A stretch of DNA of 64,000 bases from Candidatus Aalborgicola lynettensis (GCA_016719405.1 JADJZE010000018.1:124001-188000); one strand, 5' to 3'; positions 9,394 through 18,443 are shown, counted from the stretch's first letter. Translations and numbers: made by a program. Notes: generated by a model not told the origin, from the sequence alone.

Positions 9394-10680
9394 GTGGACA
9401 CTGCGCAGACGCCCCGCCACGCTCTTTGTCCAAGGCGCGGGGACTCCCGTCACAAGCGGGCAGATGTGTGGCATGGCGCAGTGATGTTGGCAGTCGCCAT
9501 ACTGCTGGGGCTTTGCAGTACCGTCGCACAGGCGCAAAGCGCCACCAGCCAGGACAAGTTACGCCAGATACTGGAGCGTGCGCGATCGGGCCGCGATGTA
9601 GCAGCCCCTGCATCTGGCGCTGCCAGCGTTCAGCGCAAAACCCTGGCCCCCGAGCAGAGTACCCTGCGCAACACACTGCTGCGTGACGCAGAGGCCGCAC
9701 TGGCTCGCCGCGATGTACTTGCGGCAGAGGCTTTGTTTGACCGCGCCGCCAACATACTGCACGCAGCCGATACCGAAATCGGCCTGGTGCGCACCTACAT
9801 GCAGGCCGGCGCCTACCGCCGCGCACTGGCCTTTGGTGCCCACACTGCGGGTGTGCATCTGGATGTGGTGGGCGGCTCGGCACTGTACGCGTGGCTGCTG
9901 CAAGTGGGAGGGCAACACGTTCTGGCGCAGCGCTTGCTCAACGACACCCTGGCGCGCCAACCGGACAACACATTCATGCTGGCCGTTGCAAAACAACTGG
10001 GGCGCGACACACCGCTGGCGGATGCCGCATTGCAGGTTCCGCCCACACGGCTCGCACCCTACGGCGACACGCAGGGGCTGGCGTCCCACGCACGTGTAGC
10101 GGGCAGCGCGGTACTGCTGTCGGACGGTGTGCATGTGCTGGCGCCACTGGCGTTGCTACCCGCGTCGGGCAAAGTCTGGGTGCGCAATGGCCTGGGGCAG
10201 CTGCGCAAGGCCCGCATGCATCAGCGCCACCGCGCATGGGGTATTGCCGTGTTGACCCTGGAGCGGGCGCTACCCGTCGCGGAGGGCTTGCAGTCACACA
10301 CCGGAGCGGTGTTTCCGGGCAGCGCCGGGTATGCACTGGAGTACGTGACCCACCCAGACGCCGACGCTGCATGGCCTTTGCTGCATGTGGGCTTCATTGG
10401 CGCACCGGTGGGCAAAGGTACCCAGTTGGCGCTGGGTGTGGAACTGAAAGACGGCAGTGGTGGCGGCCCGGTATTTGATGCCGCAGGGCGCCTGCTCGGC
10501 ATTGCGGTCGCCAGCGGGCATGCCGGGTCACCCCGGTTGGTCAGCACACACGACCTGCAACACCTGCTCGGCAAACCCCTGGCACCACCCGCCCCCACTG
10601 GGCCAGCGCTGCGCGCCATGCTGGACCAGCTGTACGAGGCGGGGCTCAAAACAGCGCTGCAACTGATCACCGCACGTTAA
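9394..10680 (+). CDS. Secreted trypsin-fold protein with degenerate catalytic residues
   Basis: A signal peptide-like segment (MLAVAILLGLCSTVAQA) lies about 30 residues from the first possible GTG start. An ATG at 9484 is an alternative, but the upstream Arg/Lys run would supply the positive n-region. Residues 95-210 are helical and TPR-like. Residues about 240-400 resemble a chymotrypsin/DegP-like fold: LKDGSGGGPVFDAAGRLLGI matches the GxSGGP serine loop with one extra Gly. Where active members have the TxAH histidine, this protein reads HVLAPLALL, so the catalytic His appears lost. It is probably a non-catalytic binding protein. It starts one base after the nucleotidase stop and is likely co-transcribed. 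Confidence 0.7.
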   Translation: MDTAQTPRHALCPRRGDSRHKRADVWHGAVMLAVAILLGLCSTVAQAQSATSQDKLRQILERARSGRDVAAPASGAASVQRKTLAPEQSTLRNTLLRDAEAALARRDVLAAEALFDRAANILHAADTEIGLVRTYMQAGAYRRALAFGAHTAGVHLDVVGGSALYAWLLQVGGQHVLAQRLLNDTLARQPDNTFMLAVAKQLGRDTPLADAALQVPPTRLAPYGDTQGLASHARVAGSAVLLSDGVHVLAPLALLPASGKVWVRNGLGQLRKARMHQRHRAWGIAVLTLERALPVAEGLQSHTGAVFPGSAGYALEYVTHPDADAAWPLLHVGFIGAPVGKGTQLALGVELKDGSGGGPVFDAAGRLLGIAVASGHAGSPRLVSTHDLQHLLGKPLAPPAPTGPALRAMLDQLYEAGLKTALQLITAR

Positions 10681-10714
10681 CGCCAGTGGGGGGGTGCCTG
10701 TCGGTTGTTGGCGC

Positions 10715-10732
10715 CTGTCATACCACCGTCAA
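10715..10732. promoter_or_regulatory. Candidate Pho box upstream of the RTX nuclease
   Basis: CTGTCAT at 10715 is followed exactly 11 bp later by CCGTCAA at 10726. This is the spacing of PhoB 7-bp repeats (consensus CTGTCAT then CTGTCAC/T). The downstream gene is a secreted nuclease, a classical phosphate-starvation target. A weaker CTGTCAT (7464-7470) lies upstream of the nucleotidase gene. Inference from pattern only. Confidence 0.4.
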
Positions 10733-10901
10733 ATGGGACTGCAACACTGCGGGTGGTTTTGACAATGCATGGCTTTTCGCCAACGTACTTTCTTTACTGA
10801 GCCGCCACGTGATTGCCCGCTGTGGGTCGGCTGACGGATGCTCCACAACCGGCACGGTAGCCGGGTGTGCGGCTCACTTTTATGACTCACGAGGTTAACT
10901 G

Positions 10902-13145
10902 ATGAAACACGCTCTCACGTGGCGCCCCTTTGTGCGCGCCCTACCACTGGCTCTCACCCTGTGTGCCACCCATCTGGCAGCGCAGGCTGCCGACACTCCC
11001 ATCTACACCATTCAGTCCAGCGGTGTAACAAGTCCACTGGTCGGTCAAACCGTAACGACCACCGGGGTGGTCACCAAAGTGCATAGCAATGGCTTTTTCC
11101 TCCAGGACCCGACCGGTGATGGTGATGTGGCCACGTCCGACGGCATACTCATCTACACCGGCAGTGCGCCTGGCGTCACGGTCGGCCAATTCGTTCGGCT
11201 CACCGGCAAGGTAGTTGAGTTCAATACCGGGTCCAGCAGCAACGCCGACACCAAAGCGCACACGGTAACGGAGCTCACCACCATCACCAACCTGGCGGTG
11301 CTGGGCGGTGGCTATGGGGTCGCGCCCACCGTGGTCGCGCTGCCCGAGACGGTCAACGACGATCTGGAACGCTTTGAGGGCATGCTCGTTACCCTGCCCG
11401 GACCGTTGACCGTATCCCAAAACTATTTTCAGGCGCGTTACGGCCAATTGACATTGTCGGCCGGTGGACGCATGGAAACCCCCACCAACCGGTTTCGCCC
11501 CGGTGCACAAGCAACGGGGCTTGCAGCGGAAAACGCCCGTCGGCGCATTGTGCTGGACGATGGCGCTACCGCGCAGAATGTCAACCCCACACCGTATACC
11601 GGTGCCAACGGTCTGCCACGTGCCGGCGACACCGTGGGCGACGTGACCGGCGTCATCGACTACGGTCTGGCCACCGCCAGCAGCGCAGGCGCGGGGGACT
11701 ACAAGATTCACCCCGTGACGGCGCCGATTTTGACATCCGCCAACCCCCGCACCGCACTGCCAGAGGCGGTGGGTGGCAATGTGCGGGTTGCCTCGTTCAA
11801 TGTGCTGAACTACTTCACCACCTTCACCAATGGCAATACCGCGTCCGGCCAAACCGGACAGGGCTGCAGCCTGGGCACCACGGTCAGCCCGTCCCACTGC
11901 AGGGGCGCCAACAGCCTGGCCGAATTCCAGCGCCAACAAGCCAAAATCGTGGAGGCGCTGGCAGTCGTCAACGGCGACGCGGTCGGGCTGATGGAAATTC
12001 AAAACAACGGCGCTGTGGCAGCACAAAACCTGGTGGACGCGCTGAATGCCAAAGTGGGCGCAGGCACCTATGCAGCGGTGCCCGATCCTGCCGCGGGAAC
12101 GGGTTCCGACGCGATCAAAGTGGCGATGATTTACAAGCCGGGCAAGCTGACACCGCTGGGCGCGGCGCAGACGGATACCGATGCCGTATTCTCCCGCCCC
12201 CCACTGGCACAAACTTTTTCCGCGCCCAATGGCGAGCGATTGACCGTGGTCGTCAATCACCTCAAATCCAAAGGCAGTTGCCCCGCCTCTGGCCTGGACT
12301 CGGATCAGGGTGATGGCCAGGGCTGCTGGAACGATACCCGTGTACAGCAGACGCGCAAGCTGCGTCCGTTCATCACGCAACTGCAAAACGCCAGCGCCAG
12401 CAACGACGTGTTGCTGGTCGGTGACTTCAACGCCTACGCCATGGAAGACCCGATTTTTGAGCTGACCAGCAATGGCTTGACGGACGAAATTGGCCGGTTC
12501 AACCCAATGGGCTACTCGTATGTATTCGATGGCGCCGCCGGTCGACTTGACCATGCGTTCTGCACCTTGTCACTGTCGGGAAAAGTCAGCCGTGCGGTCC
12601 ACTGGCACATCAACGCCGACGAGCAGCTGGCCCATGACTACAACCTGGAGTTCAAGCAGCCCGCCTGCGCCACGTGCGCACCTGATCCGTTTGCGGTCTC
12701 TGCGTACCGTTCATCTGACCACGACCCCGTGGTGCTGGGCCTGAACCTGTACAAAACCGTGCGCGGCACAACGGGTCGCGACACCCTGCTGGGTAGCGCC
12801 GGTGACGACACCATTACAGGTGGTACCGGCGGCGACGTGTTGACCGGCGGCGCCGGTGCCGATGTGTTTGTCTACGAATCGCTGCGTGATGCCGGCGACA
12901 CCGTGACCGACTTTGTGCCCGGTAAAGACCGCATCCAGTTGAGCACCCTGTTGGCCAGCCTGGGCATTAACCCCACGGTGGCTTTTGGCAGCGGTGTGGT
13001 GAAACTTCAGGCCAGCGGCATCGACACCTTGTTGCAAATCGACACCGACGGCAGCAGTGGCCCGGCCGCAGCACGCACCCTGGTCACACTGCGCAATGTG
13101 CTGCCCTCCATGATTCAGCCCGCGCGTGACCTTGGCATTCAGTAA
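10902..13145 (+). CDS. Extracellular endonuclease/exonuclease/phosphatase family nuclease with C-terminal RTX-type tail
   Basis: 747 residues, similar in architecture to ExeM/NucH-type secreted nucleases. A Sec signal peptide (cut near AAQAADTP) is followed by an OB-fold region (residues 35-130, GVVTKVHSNGFFLQDPTGDG). Next is an EEP nuclease core (about 295-610) with VASFNVLNYF, GLMEIQNN, VVNHLKSKG, LVGDFNAYAMEDP and SSDHDP. The tail (about 620-660) has glycine/aspartate nonapeptides (GSAGDDTITGGTGGDVLTGG) typical of calcium-binding type I secretion substrates. Having both a Sec signal and an RTX tail is notable. The ATG at 10902 follows gagg at 10891. Predicted to digest extracellular DNA and feed the upstream nucleotidase. 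Confidence 0.92.
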   Translation: MKHALTWRPFVRALPLALTLCATHLAAQAADTPIYTIQSSGVTSPLVGQTVTTTGVVTKVHSNGFFLQDPTGDGDVATSDGILIYTGSAPGVTVGQFVRLTGKVVEFNTGSSSNADTKAHTVTELTTITNLAVLGGGYGVAPTVVALPETVNDDLERFEGMLVTLPGPLTVSQNYFQARYGQLTLSAGGRMETPTNRFRPGAQATGLAAENARRRIVLDDGATAQNVNPTPYTGANGLPRAGDTVGDVTGVIDYGLATASSAGAGDYKIHPVTAPILTSANPRTALPEAVGGNVRVASFNVLNYFTTFTNGNTASGQTGQGCSLGTTVSPSHCRGANSLAEFQRQQAKIVEALAVVNGDAVGLMEIQNNGAVAAQNLVDALNAKVGAGTYAAVPDPAAGTGSDAIKVAMIYKPGKLTPLGAAQTDTDAVFSRPPLAQTFSAPNGERLTVVVNHLKSKGSCPASGLDSDQGDGQGCWNDTRVQQTRKLRPFITQLQNASASNDVLLVGDFNAYAMEDPIFELTSNGLTDEIGRFNPMGYSYVFDGAAGRLDHAFCTLSLSGKVSRAVHWHINADEQLAHDYNLEFKQPACATCAPDPFAVSAYRSSDHDPVVLGLNLYKTVRGTTGRDTLLGSAGDDTITGGTGGDVLTGGAGADVFVYESLRDAGDTVTDFVPGKDRIQLSTLLASLGINPTVAFGSGVVKLQASGIDTLLQIDTDGSSGPAAARTLVTLRNVLPSMIQPARDLGIQ

Positions 13146-13178
13146 CCCCTTCATACATTCCATTCGCGAGATTTCCCC

Positions 13179-13803
13179 ATGAAAAATTATGCAAAAAAGC
13201 AGGCCATCGGTGCCTTGGTTGTGTTCGGATTTTTGACAGCGGCTGCGCCTGCCTTCGCGCAAGCGGCTACTGCTGGGCGATGCAAAGCAGACCTCCGCAG
13301 ATGCCTTTTCTCTTTCGACCGCAGGCCCTGGCGAAACACCCCACTCGGGCGTCGACGCGCTGTGGATCGACGATCTTGAAGCGCAGCTATCGCTTTCACC
13401 CCTCACGCTGGGTGACAACGCATTGGAGGGCTCTGCCTTTCAAAAAACCTTCACCGTTGCGGCCGGTTCAGTGGCCAGCTTTGACTGGACCCTGAATACG
13501 GACGCGTTTGATGCGGAATTTACCGATCGCGCCTTTGTAGCAATCAACGGCCAACTGAACTGGCTGGCCAGCGCAGGCGCTGCGCCCCTGCAAGGCAGTT
13601 TCAGCCACTTGTTCACGTCGGCCGGGACGTACACCCTTGCGGTGGGTGTGGTGGATGTCAATGATGTCACCGGTGTTTCGCGGCTGGATATCGACAACGT
13701 GGCAGTCAGCGCCGTGCCTGAGCCATCCAGCCTTGCGCTGATGCTGGCGGGTCTGGTGGGGGTCGGCACTGCCACTCGCAAGCGGCTAAACAGCAAGGCG
13801 TAG
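13179..13803 (+). pseudogene. PEP-CTERM sorted secreted protein, interrupted by a frameshift
   Basis: The gene opens with a clear signal peptide (GALVVFGFLTAAAPAFAQA) from the ATG at 13179. Near nt 13262-13272 the protein-like frame switches by one base. From LLLGDAKQTSADAFSLSTAG onward it runs intact to a classical PEP-CTERM sorting tail (VPEPSSLALMLAGLVGVG, then Arg/Lys-rich). Such proteins are processed by an exosortase, and none is seen in this window. A single-base indel by mutation or sequencing error explains the break. If repaired, the product would be about 207 residues. No catalytic motif is recognised. Confidence 0.8.
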
Positions 13804-13849
13804 AACCCACCGCCGCCACGCGGCTAACGCGGGGCGCAAACAGTACCAA

Positions 13850-13867
13850 TGCGGCCACAAGGCCGCA
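13850..13867. terminator. Possible intergenic hairpin between convergent genes
   Basis: A perfect stem tgcggcc-acaa-ggccgca lies between the stops of the PEP-CTERM gene (+) and the HDOD gene (-). It has no T-run, so a terminator role is only suggested by position. Confidence 0.35.
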
Positions 13868-13878
13868 GGCATGGGCCC

Positions 13879-14676
13879 CTACACCAGGCCCAGTTCTTCG
13901 GCAGTGGGCAGGCGATCCGCCAGCGTGCGCGGGTCCAGCGCCAGCGCCAGCACCACGTCAGGCGGGAACTCCTGCACCGTTTGCGCGGGTGGGGTCGGGC
14001 TGTCGGCCAACAATGCGGCCAGGTGCAGCACCCCGCCGAGCGTACTGAAAGGCAGGTCTTGCATCGGGTTGCTGGCGTTTTGCAAGCCTTCGACCATGGC
14101 GGGCGGAAAGTTCCAGTGGCGTGCCAGCACGGCGGTGACCTGGCCTTCGTCAAAACCCAGCAGCGCATGGGCCCGCTCCCAGCGCAGGCGGCTGTGGCTG
14201 GGAGCCTCTTCCATCTGTGCCAGGGTTTGCGGTGATCGGTCGGCAATGATTAACTCGCCCAGGCGCAGCATCACACCCGCCAGCCAGGCCTGCTGCACAT
14301 CCACCTCGGCCAGCTTGGCCAGCCACTGCGCGTACGCAGCGCAGGCCATGCTGTACTTCCAGAACGCGATCCGGTTAAGCCCTTTGACGGACGGAAACGC
14401 GCTGTGCAGGCTTTCCGACAATGCCAGTGCACGCACCCGCGCCATGCCCAGCAATTGGATCGCATGGTCCAGCGACTGCACTTGGCGGCTCAGGCCAAAC
14501 TGCGCACTATTGGCCATGCGCAGCACATTGGCGGTCAGGGTGGGCTCCTGGGCCAGAATCTTTTGCACCTGGGCAGGTGATGCGTCGGGGTTGTTGAGTG
14601 TGCGGACCAAGGCCTGCGCGACCTCCGAAATCACCGGTAGCTTGGCCGACTCAAAATATTCAGCAAGGGTGTTCAT
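13879..14676 (-). CDS. HDOD domain protein
   Basis: 265-residue cytosolic protein made almost entirely of one HDOD domain. Family features are KLPVISEVAQALVRTLNNPD, LTANVLRMANSAQFGLSRQV and HAIQLLGMARVRALALS. HDOD domains resemble HD phosphohydrolases that have lost the metal-binding HD pair, and they act as signalling scaffolds in motility, cell cycle or c-di-GMP pathways. No output domain is attached. The gene stands alone between convergent and codirectional neighbours, so the partner is unknown. Confidence 0.88.
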   Translation of the reverse strand: MNTLAEYFESAKLPVISEVAQALVRTLNNPDASPAQVQKILAQEPTLTANVLRMANSAQFGLSRQVQSLDHAIQLLGMARVRALALSESLHSAFPSVKGLNRIAFWKYSMACAAYAQWLAKLAEVDVQQAWLAGVMLRLGELIIADRSPQTLAQMEEAPSHSRLRWERAHALLGFDEGQVTAVLARHWNFPPAMVEGLQNASNPMQDLPFSTLGGVLHLAALLADSPTPPAQTVQEFPPDVVLALALDPRTLADRLPTAEELGLV

Positions 14677-14814
14677 GCAATCTCCAAATCTGAAACAGGC
14701 GCCTGGGCGCCGCCATCACAGGTGCCTAAATTACCATACACGGCAAGGCACTGACCCACTGCGGCATTGGCGGCGGGCAAGAATCCCATCCAACGGCACC
14801 AAACACCACAAAAT

Positions 14815-14866
14815 GCTATCTTTTTAATAGCTACAAACCCATACCAGACAAGCGCAAATGGCACTT
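14815..14866. repeat. Dispersed hairpin repeat, intergenic copy
   Basis: The core gctatctttttaatagc (14815-14831) is followed after a short spacer by the arm gcgcaaatggcactt. It sits upstream of the HDOD gene and two bases from the stop of the DUF808 gene. Confidence 0.8.
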
Positions 14867-14867
14867 A

Positions 14868-15800
14868 TTACTTAAGAGTTGCGCGCACCCGCTGTCCCAG
14901 TGTCAGCGCCAGCAGCACCAGACCACCGGCCACCACACCGGTCACGGCATCGGCCAGCAAAGGCAGCAGGCTGGCAACCCACGCGCCACCGCCGACGGCC
15001 GCCACCGCTGCCTCCACCGCATGGTGCAACGGCGCCATGCCGTGCACCAGAATGCCGCCGCCGACCAAAAACATGGCGGCGGTACCCACCACGGCCAACG
15101 CCTTCATCAACCACGGCGCTGCGCGCAGCAAACCACGGCCCAGGGCCTGTTGCAATGCTCCCCAAGCGCCTGCCGATTTGCAGCGACTCAGGTACAGACC
15201 GGCGTCGTCAATTTTCACAATACCGGCCACAAAACCGTACACGCCAAAGGTCATCAGCACGGCAATGCTGCTGAGCACCCAGAGCTGGGTCGTCCACGGC
15301 TGGCTTTGCACCGTGCCCAGGGTGATGGCGATGATTTCGGCCGACAGCACAAAGTCGGTGCGGATGGCGCCTTTGACCTTGTCACGCTCCAGCGCCAGCA
15401 GGTCCACAGCGGGGTTGGCCAGGGCCTGCATCAACTCCTCTTCGTGGGCGGCGTCTTCGGCCTTGCTGTGCAGAAACTTGTGCGCCAGTTTTTCAAAGCC
15501 CTCGAAGCACAGGTACGCACCGCCCACCATCAACAAAGGTGTCACCGCCCACGGAATGAGAATGCTGATGACCAGCGCCGACGGCACCAGTATGAGTTTA
15601 TTCACCAGTGACCCCTTGCACACCGCCCACACCACCGGCAATTCGCGGTCGGCCGACACACCGGCCACCTGCTGGGCGTTGAGGGCCAGGTCATCGCCCA
15701 GCACACCGGCTGTTTTTTTGGCGGCGACTTTGGAGAGAATGGCGACGTCGTCCAAAATGGTCGCGATATCGTCAATAAGGGCGAGTAAGCTGCTGGTCAT
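14868..15800 (-). CDS. DUF808 (YedI-like) inner-membrane protein
   Basis: 310-residue membrane protein of the DUF808/YedI family, function unknown. It begins with the family signature SLLALIDDIATILDDVA and continues with KKTAGVLGDDLALNAQQV. It has a cytosolic charged stretch (HKFLHSKAEDAAHEEELMQA) and about six hydrophobic segments, ending in a Gly/Ala-rich membrane region. The ATG at 15800 is chosen because family members start at MTSSLL. The start is 19 bp from that of the divergent exonuclease gene, so the promoters overlap. Confidence 0.9.
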   Translation of the reverse strand: MTSSLLALIDDIATILDDVAILSKVAAKKTAGVLGDDLALNAQQVAGVSADRELPVVWAVCKGSLVNKLILVPSALVISILIPWAVTPLLMVGGAYLCFEGFEKLAHKFLHSKAEDAAHEEELMQALANPAVDLLALERDKVKGAIRTDFVLSAEIIAITLGTVQSQPWTTQLWVLSSIAVLMTFGVYGFVAGIVKIDDAGLYLSRCKSAGAWGALQQALGRGLLRAAPWLMKALAVVGTAAMFLVGGGILVHGMAPLHHAVEAAVAAVGGGAWVASLLPLLADAVTGVVAGGLVLLALTLGQRVRATLK

Positions 15801-15819
15801 AGCCCATAATTTAACAGCC

Positions 15820-16341
15820 ATGACCACCCCGCCCCCGGCACCCCTGCTTGCACCCGCTGTGCTGGACGTGGAAGCCTCGGGTTTTGGCCGCAGCAGCTAT
15901 CCCATCGAAATCGGTTTTGTGCTGCCCGATGGCCACACCTACTGCACCCTGATCCGCCCTGAAGCGCACTGGACCCACTGGGACGCCGGCGCCGAGGCCA
16001 CGCACCACATTGCCCGGGCCCTGTTGCTCACCCGGGGCCGCGCGGTACAAGAAGTGGCGCAGGCACTGAACCGCCAGCTGCAAGGGCAAACCGTGTATTC
16101 CGACGGCTGGGCCAACGACTACAGCTGGCTGGGCCTGCTGTTTGACGCCGCTGAAATGGTCCCGTCCTTCAAGCTCGACAACCTGCGCGCCCTGCTGACC
16201 GACGCCCAAGCCGACCAGTGGCACACCATCAAAACGCAAATCAGCAGCGAGCGGGGGCCCCAGCGCCACCGGGCCAGCGCCGACGCACGTTTGCTGCAGC
16301 TAACCCTGTTACGCTTGCGCAACGGCGCAGCAGCCAACTGA
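15820..16341 (+). CDS. DEDD-type 3'-5' exonuclease-like protein
   Basis: 173-residue single-domain protein. The exonuclease I motif DxE is seen in LDVEASGFG (residues 16-18 region). Motif II is probable in SDGWANDYSWLGLLFD. Motif III with the terminal His/Asp is HRASADARLLQ. This is the RNase H-like fold of DnaQ/RNase T relatives. The substrate (RNA or DNA ends) cannot be told from sequence. The start at 15820 is chosen because upstream in-frame sequence overlaps the divergent DUF808 gene. Confidence 0.78.
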   Translation: MTTPPPAPLLAPAVLDVEASGFGRSSYPIEIGFVLPDGHTYCTLIRPEAHWTHWDAGAEATHHIARALLLTRGRAVQEVAQALNRQLQGQTVYSDGWANDYSWLGLLFDAAEMVPSFKLDNLRALLTDAQADQWHTIKTQISSERGPQRHRASADARLLQLTLLRLRNGAAAN

Positions 16342-16387
16342 CGATCTGCCACGCCCCCCCAACACCTTTACCCGACAAGGACGCCCC

Positions 16388-16858
16388 ATGCACACCACCA
16401 TTTACCTTGAGTTGTCGTACGAATTTGAGGTAAAGGCGCCAGCCAAAGAGGTCTTCAAGGTACTGTCCGACGTGCCGACCTCGGCCAGTTTCTACCCCGG
16501 AGTGGACCAGTTGGTGGATGAAGGCAACGCCATTTACCGCTGGGAGATGGAGCCCATCGGCATCAGCCACATCCAGTTGCAAACGGTGTATGCGTCCAAG
16601 TACTTTTCCGACCCCGCCAATTTGTCGGTCGAGTGGGTGCCCATCAAAGACGAGGGCAATGCCCAGGTCGCTGGCAGCTGGTCCATCACCAAAAACAAAA
16701 AATCCACCACGGTGCTGCTGCAGGTGCGCTGTGCAGTGGATGTCCCTTTGCCCGCCTTGATGAAGCCGGTGATTGAGCCGCTGGTGGAGTTCGAGTTTGA
16801 ACACATGACCGAAAAGTACATCCACAACCTGATTGAACGCTTTGGCGGCGAGGTGTAA
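16388..16858 (+). CDS. SRPBCC (START-like) family protein
   Basis: 156-residue soluble protein with a helix-grip fold pattern: FEVKAPAKEVFKVLSDVPTSASFYPGV near the N-terminus and a long C-terminal helix (VEFEFEHMTEKYIHNLIERF). Members bind hydrophobic ligands or act as cyclases or co-chaperones, and the ligand here is unknown. The gene follows the exonuclease with 46 bp between and is convergent with sco1. Confidence 0.82.
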   Translation: MHTTIYLELSYEFEVKAPAKEVFKVLSDVPTSASFYPGVDQLVDEGNAIYRWEMEPIGISHIQLQTVYASKYFSDPANLSVEWVPIKDEGNAQVAGSWSITKNKKSTTVLLQVRCAVDVPLPALMKPVIEPLVEFEFEHMTEKYIHNLIERFGGEV

Positions 16859-16905
16859 GGCGTAAGGCGTAAGCACGCCCTGACCGTGCCTGCTGCCGCG
16901 CCCGC

Positions 16906-17517
16906 TCAGGACGCCTGCTTGAGCAGAATCCTGATGTCCGCCGCCAACCCCGGTGCACCGCTGCCGTAGCGGGTAAACAGGCGCAACTGGCCTTTGGTGT
17001 CGTAGACGTAACTACCCGCCGAATGGTCCATGGTGTAGCTGGTGGCGGTTTTGCCTTCGGCTTTTTTGAAATAGATTTTGTAATCTTTGGCCAATTGGTC
17101 CAGTTCGGCCGGCGCGGGACGCAGGGCCAGGAAGCTGGGGTCAAAATTGGCCATGTAACCCTTGAGCACCTCGGGCGTGTCGCGCTCGGGGTCCACGGTC
17201 ACAAACAGGCCCTGCAGCTTGTCACCGTCGGGGCCCAGGGCCTTTTTGACTTCGGCCAGCTCGGTCATGGAGGTGGGGCACACGTCCGGGCACTGGGTGT
17301 AGCCAAAAAACAGCACCACCACCTTGCCAGCAAAGTCGCTCAATTTGCGCACCTGGCCGTTGTGGTCGGTCAGGGTAAAGCCCTTGGCGTATTCGGCGCC
17401 GGTCACGTCGACCGATACAAACGCAGGCGGTGCTTCAGAACAGGCGGTAAAACTGCCCATTGCGCCCGCAGACAGTGCGCAAGCAGCTATCAATTTAAGA
17501 GCATTTCGTTTTTTCAT
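16906..17517 (-). CDS. SCO1/SenC copper chaperone lipoprotein
   Basis: Periplasm-facing thioredoxin-fold protein that delivers copper to the CuA site of cytochrome c oxidase. 203 residues with a lipobox (SFTAC). The copper ligands are the CxxxC in TQCPDVCPTSM and the His in TMDHSAG, so all three are present. The signal-peptide run LKLIAACALSAGA is encoded over a partial copy of the dispersed repeat (17479-17505). It is the last gene of the minus-strand haem A/SCO group, 32 bp after ctaB. Confidence 0.95.
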   Translation of the reverse strand: MKKRNALKLIAACALSAGAMGSFTACSEAPPAFVSVDVTGAEYAKGFTLTDHNGQVRKLSDFAGKVVVLFFGYTQCPDVCPTSMTELAEVKKALGPDGDKLQGLFVTVDPERDTPEVLKGYMANFDPSFLALRPAPAELDQLAKDYKIYFKKAEGKTATSYTMDHSAGSYVYDTKGQLRLFTRYGSGAPGLAADIRILLKQAS

Positions 17518-17549
17518 GGTGGGGTATCCAAAGTGGGGCGAACAGGGTG

Positions 17550-18443
17550 TTAAACGTAGTGGTCCAGCAAAAGCGCGGCAAACAGCACGCTCAGGTGGAT
17601 CAGGGAAAAACGGAATGTGGCACGCGCCAGGTCATCGGAGTAGTTGCGCAGCAAACGCCAGGCAAAGCCGCAAAATCCAACGCCCAGCACCACCGCCGCC
17701 GCCAAATACAGCCAGCCGCTCATGCCCGACACAAAAGGCAGCAGGCAGGCGGCAAACAGCACCAGGGTGTAGAGCACGATCTGCACGCGCGTGAATTCGC
17801 TGCCGTGGGTGACCGGCAGCATGGGCAGGCCCGACTTGCGGTAATCCTCCACGCGGTACAGGGCCAGGGCCCAGAAGTGCGGTGGTGTCCACAAGAAGAT
17901 GATCAGAAAAAGGATCAGCGCCTCGGGGCCCACGTCGCCGGTCATGGCGGCCCAGCCCAACACCGGCGGCATGGCGCCGGAGGCACCACCAATCACAATG
18001 TTCTGGGGGGTGAGCGGTTTCAAAATCACGGTGTAGACCACGGCATACCCCACAAAGGTGGCAAAGGTCAGCCACATGGTCAGCGGGTTGACGTACACAT
18101 ACAGCAGCGCCGAGCCCAGCGCGCACAGGGCCGCCGAGAAGGCCAGCGTCTGCGGGTTGCTCAAAACGCCCCGCGCCGTCGGGCGCCAGGCGGTGCGCTT
18201 CATCTTGGCGTCGATACTTTGCTCGACGATGCAGTTAAAGGCCGCTGCCGCCGCCGCCACCAGCCAGATACCCAGGCACGCGACACCGGCCACGCCGACT
18301 TGCGCCAGGCTGGGCAAGCCCGGCACGGCCAGCACCATGCCAATCAGGGCGCAAAAGACGATGAGCTGGATAACACGCGGTTTGGTCAGCGCATAAAACT
18401 GCGCGACCACCGAGAACCGGGTGCCGGTCAGGCTGGCGGTCAT
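17550..18443 (-). CDS. ctaB: Protohaem IX farnesyltransferase (haem O synthase)
   Basis: Inner-membrane UbiA-family prenyltransferase that adds a farnesyl tail to haem b, the step before CtaA. 297 residues with about nine membrane segments. The Asp-rich motifs are seen as a variant NxxxE/DxKMKRT run (NCIVEQSIDAKMKRTAWRPT) and near DYRKSGLPMLPVTHG. The ATG at 18443 has a ggagg site 8 bp upstream and overlaps the ctaA stop by ATGA, indicating translational coupling. Confidence 0.95.
   Translation of the reverse strand: MTASLTGTRFSVVAQFYALTKPRVIQLIVFCALIGMVLAVPGLPSLAQVGVAGVACLGIWLVAAAAAAFNCIVEQSIDAKMKRTAWRPTARGVLSNPQTLAFSAALCALGSALLYVYVNPLTMWLTFATFVGYAVVYTVILKPLTPQNIVIGGASGAMPPVLGWAAMTGDVGPEALILFLIIFLWTPPHFWALALYRVEDYRKSGLPMLPVTHGSEFTRVQIVLYTLVLFAACLLPFVSGMSGWLYLAAAVVLGVGFCGFAWRLLRNYSDDLARATFRFSLIHLSVLFAALLLDHYV

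Noticed and set aside
10941..12554. A 537-codon minus-strand open frame opposite the RTX nuclease
   Set aside because: Shadow frame in GC-rich DNA; the plus-strand nuclease has all catalytic motifs.
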